Assembly: GCA_025925185.1 (NCBI GenBank)
Contig: JAICLV010000004.1
Coordinates: 1 to 36,132 of the forward strand
Length of the DNA: 36,132 nt
Source: Acidothermaceae bacterium
Lineage (GTDB): Bacteria > Actinomycetota > Actinomycetes > Acidothermales > Acidothermaceae
Reading direction: 5' to 3'
A program made the translations under genes and the position numbers. Of the stretch, positions 15,783 to 26,600 are shown in pieces; position 1 is the stretch's first letter, and each line of letters starts with the position of its first letter. A model generated the notes under the pieces. It had not been told where the DNA came from and did not search any database. It was given only the letters and a program-made list of their open reading frames with translations.

Positions 15783-18320
15783 ATGGACGAGTTCGACGAG
15801 ATCGTGCGCGAGTTTCTCGTGGAGAGCTACGAGAACCTCGATCAGCTCGACCGCGACCTGGTGGGCTTGGAGCAAGAGCCCGACTCTCGCGACCTGCTGC
15901 AGAGCATCTTCCGCACGATCCACACCATCAAAGGCACCAGCGGCTTTCTCGCGTTCGGCAAGTTGGAGGCGCTTACCCACGCGGGTGAGGGCCTGCTCGC
16001 GAAGCTGCGCGACGGCGGCCTGGTGCTCAACCAAGAGCGCACCACGGGCCTGCTCGACCTCGTCGACGCGGTTCGCGCGATCCTCGCCGCCATCGAGAAC
16101 AACGGCAACGAGGGCGATTTCGACTTCACCGACCTGGTGGCGCGGCTGACCGGGCTGCAAGAGCCTGAGCCGCCCGCTGCTGAGCCGGCGCCCGCCGAGA
16201 ACCCCGCCGAGAACTCCGCCGACAGCTCCGCAGCGGCCGCGCCCGCGAAACCGCGCAAGACGCGCAAGTCCGCGGCGCGCGCCAAGCGCAACTCGGCAGA
16301 CCCGTCGCGCGCCGATCTGCCGGACGCCGAAACGCCCGAGGTCGAGACCGCTGACACGCCGCCCGAGTCTTCGTCGTCCGAGGTGACGAGCGAGAAGCCC
16401 AACGTCCCGTTGCTCGGTGAGCTGTTGAAGCAGCACGCCGACATCGACGACACCGACGTCGCGGTCGCGATGCTGGAGCAGCAACTTGGCGACGAGCGGC
16501 CGCTCGGCGAGATCCTCGTCGAGCACGGGCAGGCGACCCCCGACCAGGTCGCCGAGGCGCTCGCCGCCCAGGCGGGCGCCCGCTCGGGAGCCACCACGCA
16601 TCCGGCGCACGGCGCGGTCGCCGAGAGCTCGCTGCGGGTCGACGTCAACCTGCTCGACACCTTGATGCGACTCGTCGGCGAGCTGGTGCTGACCCGCAAC
16701 CAGATCGTCGCGACGGCGGCCGCGCAGGCCGACCCGGCGATGCTGCGCTCCTCGCAGCGGCTGAACCTGCTGGTCAGCGAGCTGCAAGAGGGCGTCATGA
16801 AGACGCGCATGCAACCGATCGACACGGTTTGGAACAAGCTGCCCCGCGTGATCCGCGACCTCGGCATCTCGTGCGGCAAGGACGTGCGCATCGAGCTGGA
16901 GGGTCGCGAGACCGAGCTCGACAAGACCATCCTCGAGGCGATCAAGGACCCGCTCACCCACGTCGTCCGCAACGCCGTCGACCACGGCATCGAGTCACCC
17001 GAGGTTCGCGAAGCCGCGGGGAAGCCGGCGCAGGGCCTGCTTACGCTGCGCGCCTTCCACGAGGGCGGCCAGGTCAACATCGAGATCAGCGACGACGGCG
17101 CCGGCATCGACCCGGCCAAGGTCGCGGTCAAGGCGCTCTCCAGCGGGCTCGCGACGCCCGAGCAGCTGCGCGGCATGGGCCCGCGCGAGATCATCAGCCT
17201 GATCTTCACGCCCGGGTTCTCCACAGCGGAGCAGGTCACCAACGTGTCCGGTCGCGGTGTGGGCATGGACGTCGTCCGCACCAACATCGAGAAGATCGGC
17301 GGCACCGTCGACGTCCAAAGCGACCTCGGTGTGGGCACCACGATCCGCATCAAGATCCCGCTGACGCTCGCGATCATCCCGGCGTTGACCGTGGAGTGCG
17401 CGGGGGAGCGCTACGCCGTGCCGCAGGTCAGCCTCGAAGAACTGCTGTGCATCGAGGGCGACCAGGCCCGCACCGGGGTCGAGTACCTCTCCGGCGCGCC
17501 GGTGTTCCGGCTGCGCGGCAACCTGCTGCCGCTGGTGTGGCTTGACCACGTGCTCGACCTGTCGGCCGCCCCGCACGTCGACGACGCGGTCTACATCCTC
17601 GTTTTGCAAGCCGAGGGGCGGCGGTTCGGCCTCGTGGTCGACCGGGTGCTCAACACCGAGGAGATCGTCGTCAAGCCGCTGTCGCGCCAGCTCAAGGGCA
17701 TTGGAACCTACGCCGGCGCGACGATCCTCGGCGACGGCCGGGTGGCGCTGATCCTCGACGTCCGGGCGCTGGCCCGCCGCGCCCACGTCGTGCGGGAAGG
17801 CGACTCCAACATCGACGCGGCCAAGCAGGCCGCGGTGGTCGCGACCCAGGACGGGCCGGAGCCGCTACTGGTGGTCGCGGTCGGCGAGCGCCGGTTGGGC
17901 GTGCCGCTGTCGATGGTCACCAGACTGGAGGAGATCCCGGCGGCGGGCGTCGAGCGGGTCGGCCAACGCGAGGTCGTGCAGTATCGCGGCCAGCTGCTGC
18001 CGCTCGCCAGGCTCGCCAACGTGCTCGGCGCGCAGGCCGGCCCCAGCGACGACGAGCAGCTCAAAACCATCGTCTACACCCAGGGCCGGCGCAGCGTCGG
18101 GCTGGTCGTCGACGCGGTCGTCGACATCGCCACCGAGGAGCCGAAGTCGCGCGGCGAGGTCAGCGACTACGGGCTGTCCGGCGTCGCCGTCGTGCAGGAG
18201 CGGGTGACCGAGCTGCTCGACATGGAGCAGGCGATCATGGCCGCCGACCCGCGATTCTTCGACGCGGTCGCCGCGGCGGGTGCCGCCGACGTGTCGGCCT
18301 ACGCAGAGATGGGGTCTTGA
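15783..18320 (+). CDS. cheA: Chemotaxis histidine kinase CheA
   Basis: 845-residue hub kinase: it autophosphorylates when receptors signal, then phosphorylates CheY and CheB. Domains in order: HPt (residues 1-110) with phosphorylated His47 in FRTIHTIKGTSGF; an Ala/Pro/Glu linker (~130-205); a small helical domain at 207-268 with PLGEILVEHGQATPDQVAEAL, like the MshEN/type-II-secretion N-domain, where a CheY-binding P2 domain might be expected; dimerisation helices (~285-350); HATPase (N box HVVRNAVDHGIE ~395, G boxes DDGAGID and GRGVGMDVV); and two tandem CheW-like domains (~530-660 and ~690-830). ATG 15783 has GGAGGAG just upstream; the earlier ATG 15738 does not. cheW follows within six bases. 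Transcription probably starts at the sigma-28-like promoter at 15714. Confidence 0.95.
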   Translation: MDEFDEIVREFLVESYENLDQLDRDLVGLEQEPDSRDLLQSIFRTIHTIKGTSGFLAFGKLEALTHAGEGLLAKLRDGGLVLNQERTTGLLDLVDAVRAILAAIENNGNEGDFDFTDLVARLTGLQEPEPPAAEPAPAENPAENSADSSAAAAPAKPRKTRKSAARAKRNSADPSRADLPDAETPEVETADTPPESSSSEVTSEKPNVPLLGELLKQHADIDDTDVAVAMLEQQLGDERPLGEILVEHGQATPDQVAEALAAQAGARSGATTHPAHGAVAESSLRVDVNLLDTLMRLVGELVLTRNQIVATAAAQADPAMLRSSQRLNLLVSELQEGVMKTRMQPIDTVWNKLPRVIRDLGISCGKDVRIELEGRETELDKTILEAIKDPLTHVVRNAVDHGIESPEVREAAGKPAQGLLTLRAFHEGGQVNIEISDDGAGIDPAKVAVKALSSGLATPEQLRGMGPREIISLIFTPGFSTAEQVTNVSGRGVGMDVVRTNIEKIGGTVDVQSDLGVGTTIRIKIPLTLAIIPALTVECAGERYAVPQVSLEELLCIEGDQARTGVEYLSGAPVFRLRGNLLPLVWLDHVLDLSAAPHVDDAVYILVLQAEGRRFGLVVDRVLNTEEIVVKPLSRQLKGIGTYAGATILGDGRVALILDVRALARRAHVVREGDSNIDAAKQAAVVATQDGPEPLLVVAVGERRLGVPLSMVTRLEEIPAAGVERVGQREVVQYRGQLLPLARLANVLGAQAGPSDDEQLKTIVYTQGRRSVGLVVDAVVDIATEEPKSRGEVSDYGLSGVAVVQERVTELLDMEQAIMAADPRFFDAVAAAGAADVSAYAEMGS

Positions 18321-18325
18321 AGACC

Positions 18326-18760
18326 ATGGAGTCGCGCCAACTGGCGACGTTCACCGTCGACACCCTGCTGTTCGGCGTTGAGGTCTACACGGTGCAAGAG
18401 GTCATCCGATACCAGGAGATGACCGCGGTCCCGCTGGCCGCCCACGGCGCCGCCGGGCTGATCAACCTGCGCGGCGAGGTGGTCACCGCGATCGACCTGC
18501 GCACCCGACTCGGCCTGCCGCCGCGCCCTGAAGGCCAGATGCCGATGAACGTCGTCGTGCGGGTCGACGACGAGCCGGTCAGCCTGCTCGTCGACGCCAT
18601 CGGCGACGTCGCGCACGTCTCCGCCGACCAGTTCGAAGAGCCGCCCGAGACGATGACCGGCCCCGGCCGCGCGCTCGTGCTCGGCGCCTACAAACTCGAC
18701 GACCAGCTGCTGCTCGCACTCGACGTCAAGCGCGCCGCCGACATCGGCGTCGCGGTGTAG
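18326..18760 (+). CDS. cheW: Chemotaxis coupling protein CheW
   Basis: 144 residues, the normal length. It links CheA to the receptor array. One CheW domain: LATFTVDTLLFGVEVYTVQEV, VPLAAHGAAGLINLRGEVVTAIDL and VVVRVDDEPVSLLVDAIGDV, with the conserved GLINLRG core. ATG 18326 is preferred, though an in-frame TTG at 18317 overlaps the cheA stop. The six-base gap to cheA implies one transcript. Its final codons and stop are followed by further copies of the same sequence (18753-18806). Confidence 0.95.
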   Translation: MESRQLATFTVDTLLFGVEVYTVQEVIRYQEMTAVPLAAHGAAGLINLRGEVVTAIDLRTRLGLPPRPEGQMPMNVVVRVDDEPVSLLVDAIGDVAHVSADQFEEPPETMTGPGRALVLGAYKLDDQLLLALDVKRAADIGVAV

Positions 18761-18806
18761 TCGGCCTCGTCGGTGTAGCCGGCGTCGTCGGGCGCAGTCG
18801 GTGTAG
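18753..18806. repeat. Repeated terminal codons after cheW
   Basis: CGGTGTAG occurs at 18753-18760 (the cheW stop), 18771-18778 and 18799-18806. The second TAG is in frame with the first, the third is not. It resembles the repeat at the end of glgM and fills the gap to the facing SDR gene. Confidence 0.7.
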
Positions 18807-18807
18807 T

Positions 18808-19593
18808 TCACGTTTCGACGTCGACGTCGTAACGGGCCGCGAGTGCCTCGACGCTCACGGCTCGGCCAGCGAGCTCGCGAGCGGCCGGGTCGGCCGCGAG
18901 CGCCGCGACCGCGCGCCCAACGCCCGCTGGCGATTGCGACCTCGATAGGTCGAGGTGCTCGGCGAACTGCAGCACACCCTCGGTGCGCACCAAGCCGGGA
19001 TGCAGCGCCACGGACGTCACGCCGAACGGCGCCAACTGCCGCGCCAACGTGGCCGCGAGCGCGTCGTCAGCCGATTTGGCCATCGTGTACGCCACGCCGT
19101 GCTCGCCGTCCTTCACGTCGAACGACACCGTGACGACGAGGCTGCCCGGCGTCGCGATGAGCAGTCGCGCGCACGACGCGGTCGTGACGTAGTGGGCGCG
19201 CACGCCGGCCGCGAACATGGTGTCGAACAGTTCGACGGGCTGCTCCCACATCGGCGCGTTCCACTCCAACCACTCGCCGGCGTTAAGCCGTTCATATCCC
19301 GCCCAAACGTTGTTGACGAGCAAGTCGAGCCGGCCGTGATCGCGGGCGATCTGTTCCGCGACACCGGACGTCGCCTCATCTTCGGTGTGGTCGCACACCA
19401 GCCCGATGCCGCGCCCTCCGGCGTCCGAAATCTCTTGGGCGACGGCGCTGACGCTGCCCGGTAGGTGGCTCGTCGCGCGAACGGACGAAGAGCGTGCGGT
19501 GACGTAGACCGTCCAGCCCGCTCGCCCCAGCGCCACCGCGACACCGCGGCCGACCCCGCGACTCGCCCCGGTCACCAACGCGATCCGACTCAT
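18808..19593 (-). CDS. Short-chain dehydrogenase/reductase (DHRS1-like)
   Basis: 261-residue classical SDR oxidoreductase. NAD(P)-binding TGASRGVGRG lies at the N-terminus, then LDLLVNNVWAGYE in place of the common NNAG. The catalytic tyrosine and lysine are in YTMAK, and ALHPGLVRTEG follows. The segment GLVCDHTEDEATSGVAEQI and the NNxxAG variant resemble the DHRS1-type branch, whose physiological substrates are not settled. ATG 19593 is used; the frame stays open upstream for 128 codons but that extension overlaps the neighbouring plus-strand gene and lacks SDR features. It interrupts the chemotaxis locus on the opposite strand and has no evident link to it. Confidence 0.9.
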   Translation of the reverse strand: MSRIALVTGASRGVGRGVAVALGRAGWTVYVTARSSSVRATSHLPGSVSAVAQEISDAGGRGIGLVCDHTEDEATSGVAEQIARDHGRLDLLVNNVWAGYERLNAGEWLEWNAPMWEQPVELFDTMFAAGVRAHYVTTASCARLLIATPGSLVVTVSFDVKDGEHGVAYTMAKSADDALAATLARQLAPFGVTSVALHPGLVRTEGVLQFAEHLDLSRSQSPAGVGRAVAALAADPAARELAGRAVSVEALAARYDVDVET

Positions 19594-19692
19594 GCCGCCG
19601 CACGTTAGCCGCGCGAGGTGACAACGCGGTCCGGTCGACGGTTCGCCCGCTCGGCGGGTGACGGGGGCGGTTTCACCCGCGACAATGAGCGC

Positions 19693-20571
19693 GTGCACAG
19701 CCTGGTCAACGCGCCCACGATCGGTTACGACTTGGCGCGGATGCCCACCGGCGCCGCCGTCGCCACCGTCTTGCTCGAGACCCTCGCCGCCGCGCCGCGC
19801 GAGCGCGAGTTCGTCGACCTCTCCGCGTTCGACCCCGCCGCCGCCGACGATCCGCGCCGCGCGTCCGCCTGGCTCGAGGTCTCCGCGCTGACACCGACGC
19901 GCAAGGTCGACGAGGCCGTGTCTGCGGCGAAGCAGGTCTTGGACGACGCGCTCGCGACGATGCAGTTGCGCGCCCACGAGCTGGAGCCCGTCGCGTCGGG
20001 CCTCGTCGGCGCCTACTTCGGCGGCCTGCCCGACCTCATGCGGCTACTTCGCGAAGACATCCTCGTTGACGCGCCAGCGCACGTGATGGCGCTCGCCTGC
20101 GACGGGCTCGCCGCCGCCTTCGGCGGGCGCAATCTCCCGGACGACGTGCGGCATCAGCTTGGCGCGCCGTGGATCGCGGCGTCTCGCTCGCTGCCGGCGA
20201 TCCCGGCCGACCTCGGGCCGTTCGCCGCCGCGGTTGGGTCGGTGCTCGACCGGCTGCCGGTGCTCACGGCGCCGCAGGCGCTCATCCTCGCGGAAGCGTC
20301 GACCGCCGTCGAGGCCGACTGGAGCCGGCGCATGCATGACGCCGCGTGGGCTGCGTATCTGTCCGGTCGGCTGCGGCCGGCCGCGACGGCGCAATTCCAG
20401 GCCGTGCGCGGGTTGCGGGCGGCCGGCGTCACCGCCGAACAGGCCGCGCGCGGAGTCTGGAACGCGGTCAGCGGCTGCCTGCAGGCCGTCGTCCTGCACG
20501 ACATGCTCGACGAGGTCACCTACGGCGTTCTGGTCGGCCCGTGGGAGACCGTAATGGGCATTCTGAGCTAG
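19693..20571 (+). CDS. Hypothetical helical protein inside the chemotaxis locus
   Basis: 292 residues from GTG 19693, starting HSLVNAPTIGYDLARMPTG. Not recognised. It is Ala/Leu-rich and predicted almost all-helical, with repeated helices such as VATVLLETLAAAP, DEAVSAAKQVLDDALATM, VASGLVGAYFGGLPDLMRLL and GVWNAVSGCLQAVVLHDML. No signal peptide, long membrane segment or metal motif. The GTG follows the -10-like GACAAT by six bases, so leaderless translation is plausible; the alternative GTG at 19618 would add 25 residues. Divergent from the SDR gene, and 120 bases upstream of the giant lipase-like gene. A link to chemotaxis is suggested by position only. Confidence 0.6.
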   Translation: MHSLVNAPTIGYDLARMPTGAAVATVLLETLAAAPREREFVDLSAFDPAAADDPRRASAWLEVSALTPTRKVDEAVSAAKQVLDDALATMQLRAHELEPVASGLVGAYFGGLPDLMRLLREDILVDAPAHVMALACDGLAAAFGGRNLPDDVRHQLGAPWIAASRSLPAIPADLGPFAAAVGSVLDRLPVLTAPQALILAEASTAVEADWSRRMHDAAWAAYLSGRLRPAATAQFQAVRGLRAAGVTAEQAARGVWNAVSGCLQAVVLHDMLDEVTYGVLVGPWETVMGILS

Positions 20572-20588
20572 TTTCGCGCTCCGAACCT

Positions 20589-20629
20589 GGGAGCCAGCTG
20601 GGTGATTTCCCGTGTCGGCGATGGCTCCC
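20589..20629. other. Inverted repeat upstream of the giant lipase-like gene
   Basis: GGGAGCCA (20589-20596) and TGGCTCCC (20622-20629) are perfect 8-base arms with a 25-base spacer, 63 bases before the ATG. It could be a terminator for the upstream gene or an operator. There is no U-tract. Confidence 0.5.
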
Positions 20630-20691
20630 GCGCGGTGCCGCTGATAGAACACTTGCTTCTCGTGTACCGATGAAGATCACCAGGAGCAAGC

Positions 20692-23600
20692 ATGCGGCGC
20701 TCGCTAAATGTCGTGTTGTCAACCGCTTTAGTGAGCACGGCCCTGGTTTGGGCGCCAGGTGGCGCACAGGCAAGTGACCCGGTGGCGGCGCCGACCGGCG
20801 TCGATTACCGGTATGTGTACATCGACACTCCGGGCATCCACGGTCGAGCGCTCGGGGTGAGCGACGACCGCACCGTCGTCGGCTACTACCTGGTCAACGC
20901 GGCGATCGAGCAGCCGTTCGTCTACCAGCTGGCGGGCGACACCTCGACGTTGCCGCTGGACGACGGTATGCGGCATGGCGGAGCTACCGCCATCAGCCGT
21001 GACGGGGCGACGATCGCGGGCTGGGAGGAAACGACAACGGGTGACTGCTGGGCCGTGCGGTGGGTGAAGGATCCAGCCGGTTCCTGGACCGTGCAGCAAC
21101 TTGTGCATCACCAGGCGGATGACGTCAACCAGGTCGGCTGCGCTGACTACCCGGTCGCGGTCGGCGACGACGGCTCTGTCGCGATCACCACCGCCGCGAC
21201 GATCGTCGCGGCGCAAGGTTCAGGGGGACTCTTGTGGACCCCTGGCGGGGTCGTCACCTTGGCGGGGCAGCCGCGGGCGATGGGTTCGAGCGGTGAGGTT
21301 GTGGGGTTCTTGGCCGACCCGCGAATCGGCGCCCGGCCCTGGCGAGAGGTCGGCGGCGCGCTCCTCCCCCCGACCGGCGCCGTCGCCGCGGAGGCCGACG
21401 GGCTGGCCCGCGACGGCACGATGATCGTCAGCAGCGACGTGGGCAACTTCCAGCGCAATCCCGACGGCACGTACATGCCGTTGCAGAGCTTGGCCACCTC
21501 GGGCGTCGGGGCCGCTAGCCGAGTTCGCGCGATCAGCGACCACAACGAAGTGGTCGGCGACAGCGACGTCGCGGCGATAGGCGGTGGCGCTGTAGGCGAT
21601 GGGGCGTTGCCACATGCTGTGCGGTGGAACGCCGATGGCACCGTCGTCGACCTGAACGACGTCGTTTCGCATGACGAAGCCGAAACCCTGGTCACCGCGA
21701 CCGCGGTGAACAAGAGCGGCGACATCGTCGGCGGTGCGATGAGCGACCGCACGTCGGGCCTCGAGGCGCCGATGCTGCTGATCGCCATGCCGCCCGTCAT
21801 CTTCATCCCGGGCGTCGCCGGGTCGCATCTGGTCGACGCGCAAGGCGACGAGCAGTGGATCAACTGCCTGGGCTTCCACGGTGACCTGGGCCTGCCGCCG
21901 GACGGCTCGACCAGCATCTACGCCGACGACGTCCTGCGCTACGACGAGTGCGGTCCCTTCAACTCACTTCGCAGTGACGACACCGACGCCTACGGTCCGT
22001 TCATCGACGCGCTCAAACGACAAGGCGGTCTTGTCGAGTACGACGAGGCGAAAACGCCGACCCGGTGGACGACGGCGGGGTGCGATCGAAGCCAGCGCGC
22101 GAATCACCCGAACTTGTTCTTGTTTCCGTACGACTGGCGGCAGTCGAACTCGCTGTCTGCCCTCGAACTCGAAGACCTCATGGGCTGCGTGCGCGAGTTC
22201 TACACAGGCCCGGTGGTCGTGGTCGCGCACAGCATGGGCGGTCTGGTCGCTCGCCGCTACATCCTCGACCACCCCGACGACAGCCACCACGTTCGTGACC
22301 TCGTGACGATCGGCACCCCGTGGCTGGGCGCACCGAAGCTGATCCGCGCCGAAGAGACCGGCGACTTCATTCCCCACCTCATGACGAACAGCACGGTGAA
22401 GGAGATCGTGCCGACGATGCCGGGCCCGGGGCAGCTGCTGCCGAGCGAGGCCTATTACCGGCTCGCGCCAACTCCGTTCAACGAGGATGGCTGGGACATC
22501 AACGCGGACGGCAACCCGGTTCAGCAGTACACGCACGCGCAGGTCGACGCGCTCCTCGACACGCAGTACCCGAACCACGCGGCGATCAGCGCGTCGGCGC
22601 GCGCGTTCCACGCCGACACCACGCCCGAAGGTAGCCAGGACGACTGGAGCACCGACAACACCGGCGTCAACTACGTCGTGATGTACGGCGTTCATCGACA
22701 GACCGACACGCCAGGACCGGTGACCGCCGGCCTGAGAGAAATGTGCACCCGCGTGTCTCAAAGCATCGTGTGCACACCGGTGCCGACGTTCCGCGTTCAA
22801 CTGGTCGACGGCGACGGCACGGTGCCGCTGCAAAGCTCGACCAGGCAAGGCAACGGGGTCGACCTGAACAACCACGACCACGAGACGTTGATCCCGGTTA
22901 ACGGCAGCGTGTATGGCGACAACACCACCGAGCACACCGGCCTGACCCGCAACTCCTTCGTGCAGCAGACCGTGTTGAAGACCGACGGTCGTGTCGGGTT
23001 CACCGCCCAATCCGGGCTGACAGCTCAGGTCGCGCCGCTGCGCAGCGCGCTAGCGTCGTCCGCGCAATCGGTGTCGTCAACCGCGGCGCCGCAATGGAAC
23101 GTCGAGATCACCGGCCTGGCGGCCCCGACGACGGTCACCGCCCCCGACGGCAGCGATGACGCGATTGTCGGCGGCACGTTCCGGCCGGCGCTCGCGGGTG
23201 TCAGCCACCTGTCGGAGGGCGACAACGCTGAACTGGACGTCATTCCGGACTCCGGCAGCTATCAGGTGACCTTCACAGCGGGCAACGCGCCGGTTCAAGT
23301 CGACGTCCGACGCGGCAACCAGGACGCCCCGTCGCAGCACACCGTTTGGCAAGACATCGCTGTGCCGGCAGGCCATATCGCTACGTTGACGCTGACGCAG
23401 GGCAGCCCGTCTTTGGAGTACGACTCCGACGGTGACGGTGTCGTCGACAGCACGGCCTGGCAGGTGCCGGCGGGTTCGTACTACCCAAGCGACGTGACGG
23501 CACCTGACCTGCAGGTGACCTCGATTGTGCTCAACGGAACCCGCCAGTACGTTCTGCACGCGAACGACGGCGAGAGTGGAGTCGACACGATCTGGTGGTC

Positions 23601-26600
23601 GGTGGACGGCCACGACTTCCGCAAGTATGACGGACCGATCGCGCTGGCTGCCGGAACACCGCTGCTGGCCTTTGCCGACGACTACGTCGGCAACCGTTCT
23701 GACCTTCAGACGTTCGACGTGAGCGCGGCGCCGACCGCGCCGTTCACCACCATGACGACGCTGCCCAACGTCGCCGCGGGCGGTTGGTCGTCCACCCCGG
23801 TGACCGTGCACTTGCACGCCCGGGCAAGTGACGGCAGAACGGTCAGCAACATCACCTATGAGGTCGGCGACTCGTCGCACGTCGTGTCGGGCGACACCGC
23901 GACCTTCCAGGTCAGTGAGCCCGGCGGGTATGTCATGTATTACGCGACAGACAGCGCCGGAGCGCAGGAACCGCCGCAGTGGGTTCGCATCGGCGTTGAC
24001 GCGACGCCGCCCGCGGTCACGATCGCGTCACCCGCGCCCGGCAGCGCGCTCAACGTGATCGGCGACGTCAGCGGCACCACCGTGGACGGCGGCTCCGCGG
24101 CGTCAAGCACCGAGTTCGACATCGAGCGAAATGCCGACGGCGCCTACTGGAACGGCACCAGCTGGCAGCCGGGCGAGATCTGGCTCGCGACGGCTCCTGA
24201 TTGGAGCCGCGATTGGTGGAACGGGTGGTGGAAGAGCACGGTCGCGATGCCCGCCGGCGATGACTTGACCTCAGGCGCGTACACCGTGCGCGCCCGAGCG
24301 GTCGACGCCGCCGGCAACACAGGGAAGGCCCTAAGCGCTGTCACCGTCACGACCGTGTCGGTCGTGACCGGGCTTGATACACCTACCGGTCACGCCGGTT
24401 ACCCGACGTACGCGTTCGACGTCAACGACAGCGGTCAGGTCGCGGGCATGGTGGGCACGAGTTCCACGACGAACCCGCCGATCCGGTGGGACTCCGACGG
24501 CAGCGCTCACCTGCTGCCCATCGATGGCGGCTATTACTACAACTGGACCACGGCGTGGTCGATCAACGACGTCGGCCAGGTGGCCGGCCGGCTGCCGAAT
24601 CAGGCGGCGATTTGGCAGCCCGACGGGACGCCGGTTCCGTTGCCAGGCACAACGGCCGAGGCCATCAACGACAAGGGCGTCGCGGCCGGCTCCGCCAGCG
24701 GCCGCTGGGCAACCTGGACCGGCGGCGCGGTGAAGCTGCTGCCGGACCCGCCAGGGTTCTCCTCAGTTATCGAGACGACCGGCACGAATGTGCGCAAGGT
24801 CGGTGGCATCAACGACGCCGGTGTCGTCGTGGCGACGCGCTGGATGAACGAACCGGGATGGTCAGGGCAGCCGGTCGCCGCGATGGCGGTGCCCGACAAC
24901 GGCACATACACCGCGTCCTACCTATTTCCCCCGGCCGATTCCACGACGCGGCCGCAGGCGTCGGGCGCGCTCGACGTCAACACCGACGGTGACATCGTCG
25001 GGTGGGGTGGCGTCATCCACGCCCCGGGCAGCCCTGGCGTGACAAGCAGCCCGCCGTTCCTGCGCAAGGCCGACGGCACGGTGACCTGGTTCGACCTCGG
25101 CACGATGGGCCTGACCTGCGGCATGGCGACCTCAATCAACGACAGCGACGTCATCGTCGGGTTCGGCGGTCACTGCGGATGGCCGTACATGGATCTGATG
25201 GACCACAGCACCGACCACCGGGCGTTCCTCATCAAGAACGGAGTCGTCGAGGATCTGACGAGCGCGCTACCGACTTATTCTGGATGGCAGCTCAACGAGG
25301 CATGGGGCATCAGCAACACCGGCGAGATCACCGGCACCGGAACGTTCAACGGGCACACCACCGCGTTTGTCATGTCGCTCGGAGCACTGGAGGCTATCGA
25401 TCACGCGCCGGTCGCGGCCGACACCGCGGTCACAACTGACGCCGACACCGCCGTCGGCATCACGCTTCAGGCAACGGACGCCGACCGCGACCAGCTGACC
25501 TGGTCGATTGAAACTGAGCCTCAGCACGGGTCGCTGTCGGCGGTCAGCGGTGACGCGGTCACCTACACGCCCGACAGCGGCTTCAACGGCACCGACACCT
25601 TTGTCGTCCGCGCTAATGACGGCTCGTTTGCGTCCAACGTGGCTACCGTGACGATCGCCGTGGGCGCCGCGGCGGCGTCGCTCCCCCCGACCGCGGCGAT
25701 CGTCGCGCCGGCGTACGCGGCGGAGGGCACTGTGTTCGTCGTCGACGGTTCCGACTCGCTCGGTCCGGACGGTTCGGGGCCGCTGACATATAGCTGGGAT
25801 CTCAACGGCGACGGTGTTTTCGGTGACGCGACCACGCCGAGCGCGACCGCGTCGATGTCGGACGACGGAGCACGCGTCGTCCGATTGCGAGTCACCGGGT
25901 CGAGCGGAACTGGCGAGACCAGCCATACGATCACGATCGTCAACGTGGCGCCCGTCGTCGACGACCTCGGCTCTTCGAGCGGCTCTGGGCAGCAATACGC
26001 AGCGGATGGCAGCTTCACTGACCCCGGCGACGACTCGTGGACCGCGACCGTCGATTACGGCGACGGAACCGGGCCCCAGCCGCTCGCGTTGTCGGGAAAG
26101 AAATTCGACCTACATCACCGCTATACGGCGTCCGGCTCGTACTGGGTGACGGTCAAGGTGTGCGACGACGACGGTGGTTGTGATGAGCGCACAACACGGA
26201 TCGACGTCGGCGGCGGTGGCGTCGTCACGGCAACAGGCACGGCGATAGCGGCGACCGAGGGCGCGACGTTCTCGGGCGCGGTCGCGTCCTTCACGTACAC
26301 CGACACCTCCGCCACTTCGGGTCAGTTCGACGCGCGCGTCGACTGGGGCGACGGCAGCGAGCCATCTTCCGGCGTCGTCACTCGCCTCGCTGAGGGCGGC
26401 TTCGCCGTCGGTGGCTCTCACACCTACACCGAGGAGGGCGGCTACCAAGTCGGGGTGACGATCTCGGTGGCCGGCGGCTCCGGCGCGACGGCCACGACGA
26501 CGGCCACGAGCACGGCCACTGTCGCGGACGCCGCTTTGCACGCGGTCGGAAGTTCGGGGCTCGCGTCGCCGAATCCCGTGAGCGGGTTGACGGTCGCGAC

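Noticed and set aside
15387..17377. Two minus-strand frames of more than 500 codons under cheA
   Set aside because: Typical antisense shadow of a high-GC gene; the plus strand encodes an unmistakable CheA.
19594..19977. 128-codon upstream extension of the SDR gene
   Set aside because: The SDR fold starts at ATG 19593 (MSRIALVTGASRG); the extension is low-complexity and overlaps the opposite-strand gene.
20645..20673. ACCGATGA before the giant lipase-like gene as a fourth sigma-28-like promoter
   Set aside because: No CTCA-like box at 16 bases upstream (AGAA there), and it would leave a very short leader. Too weak to claim.
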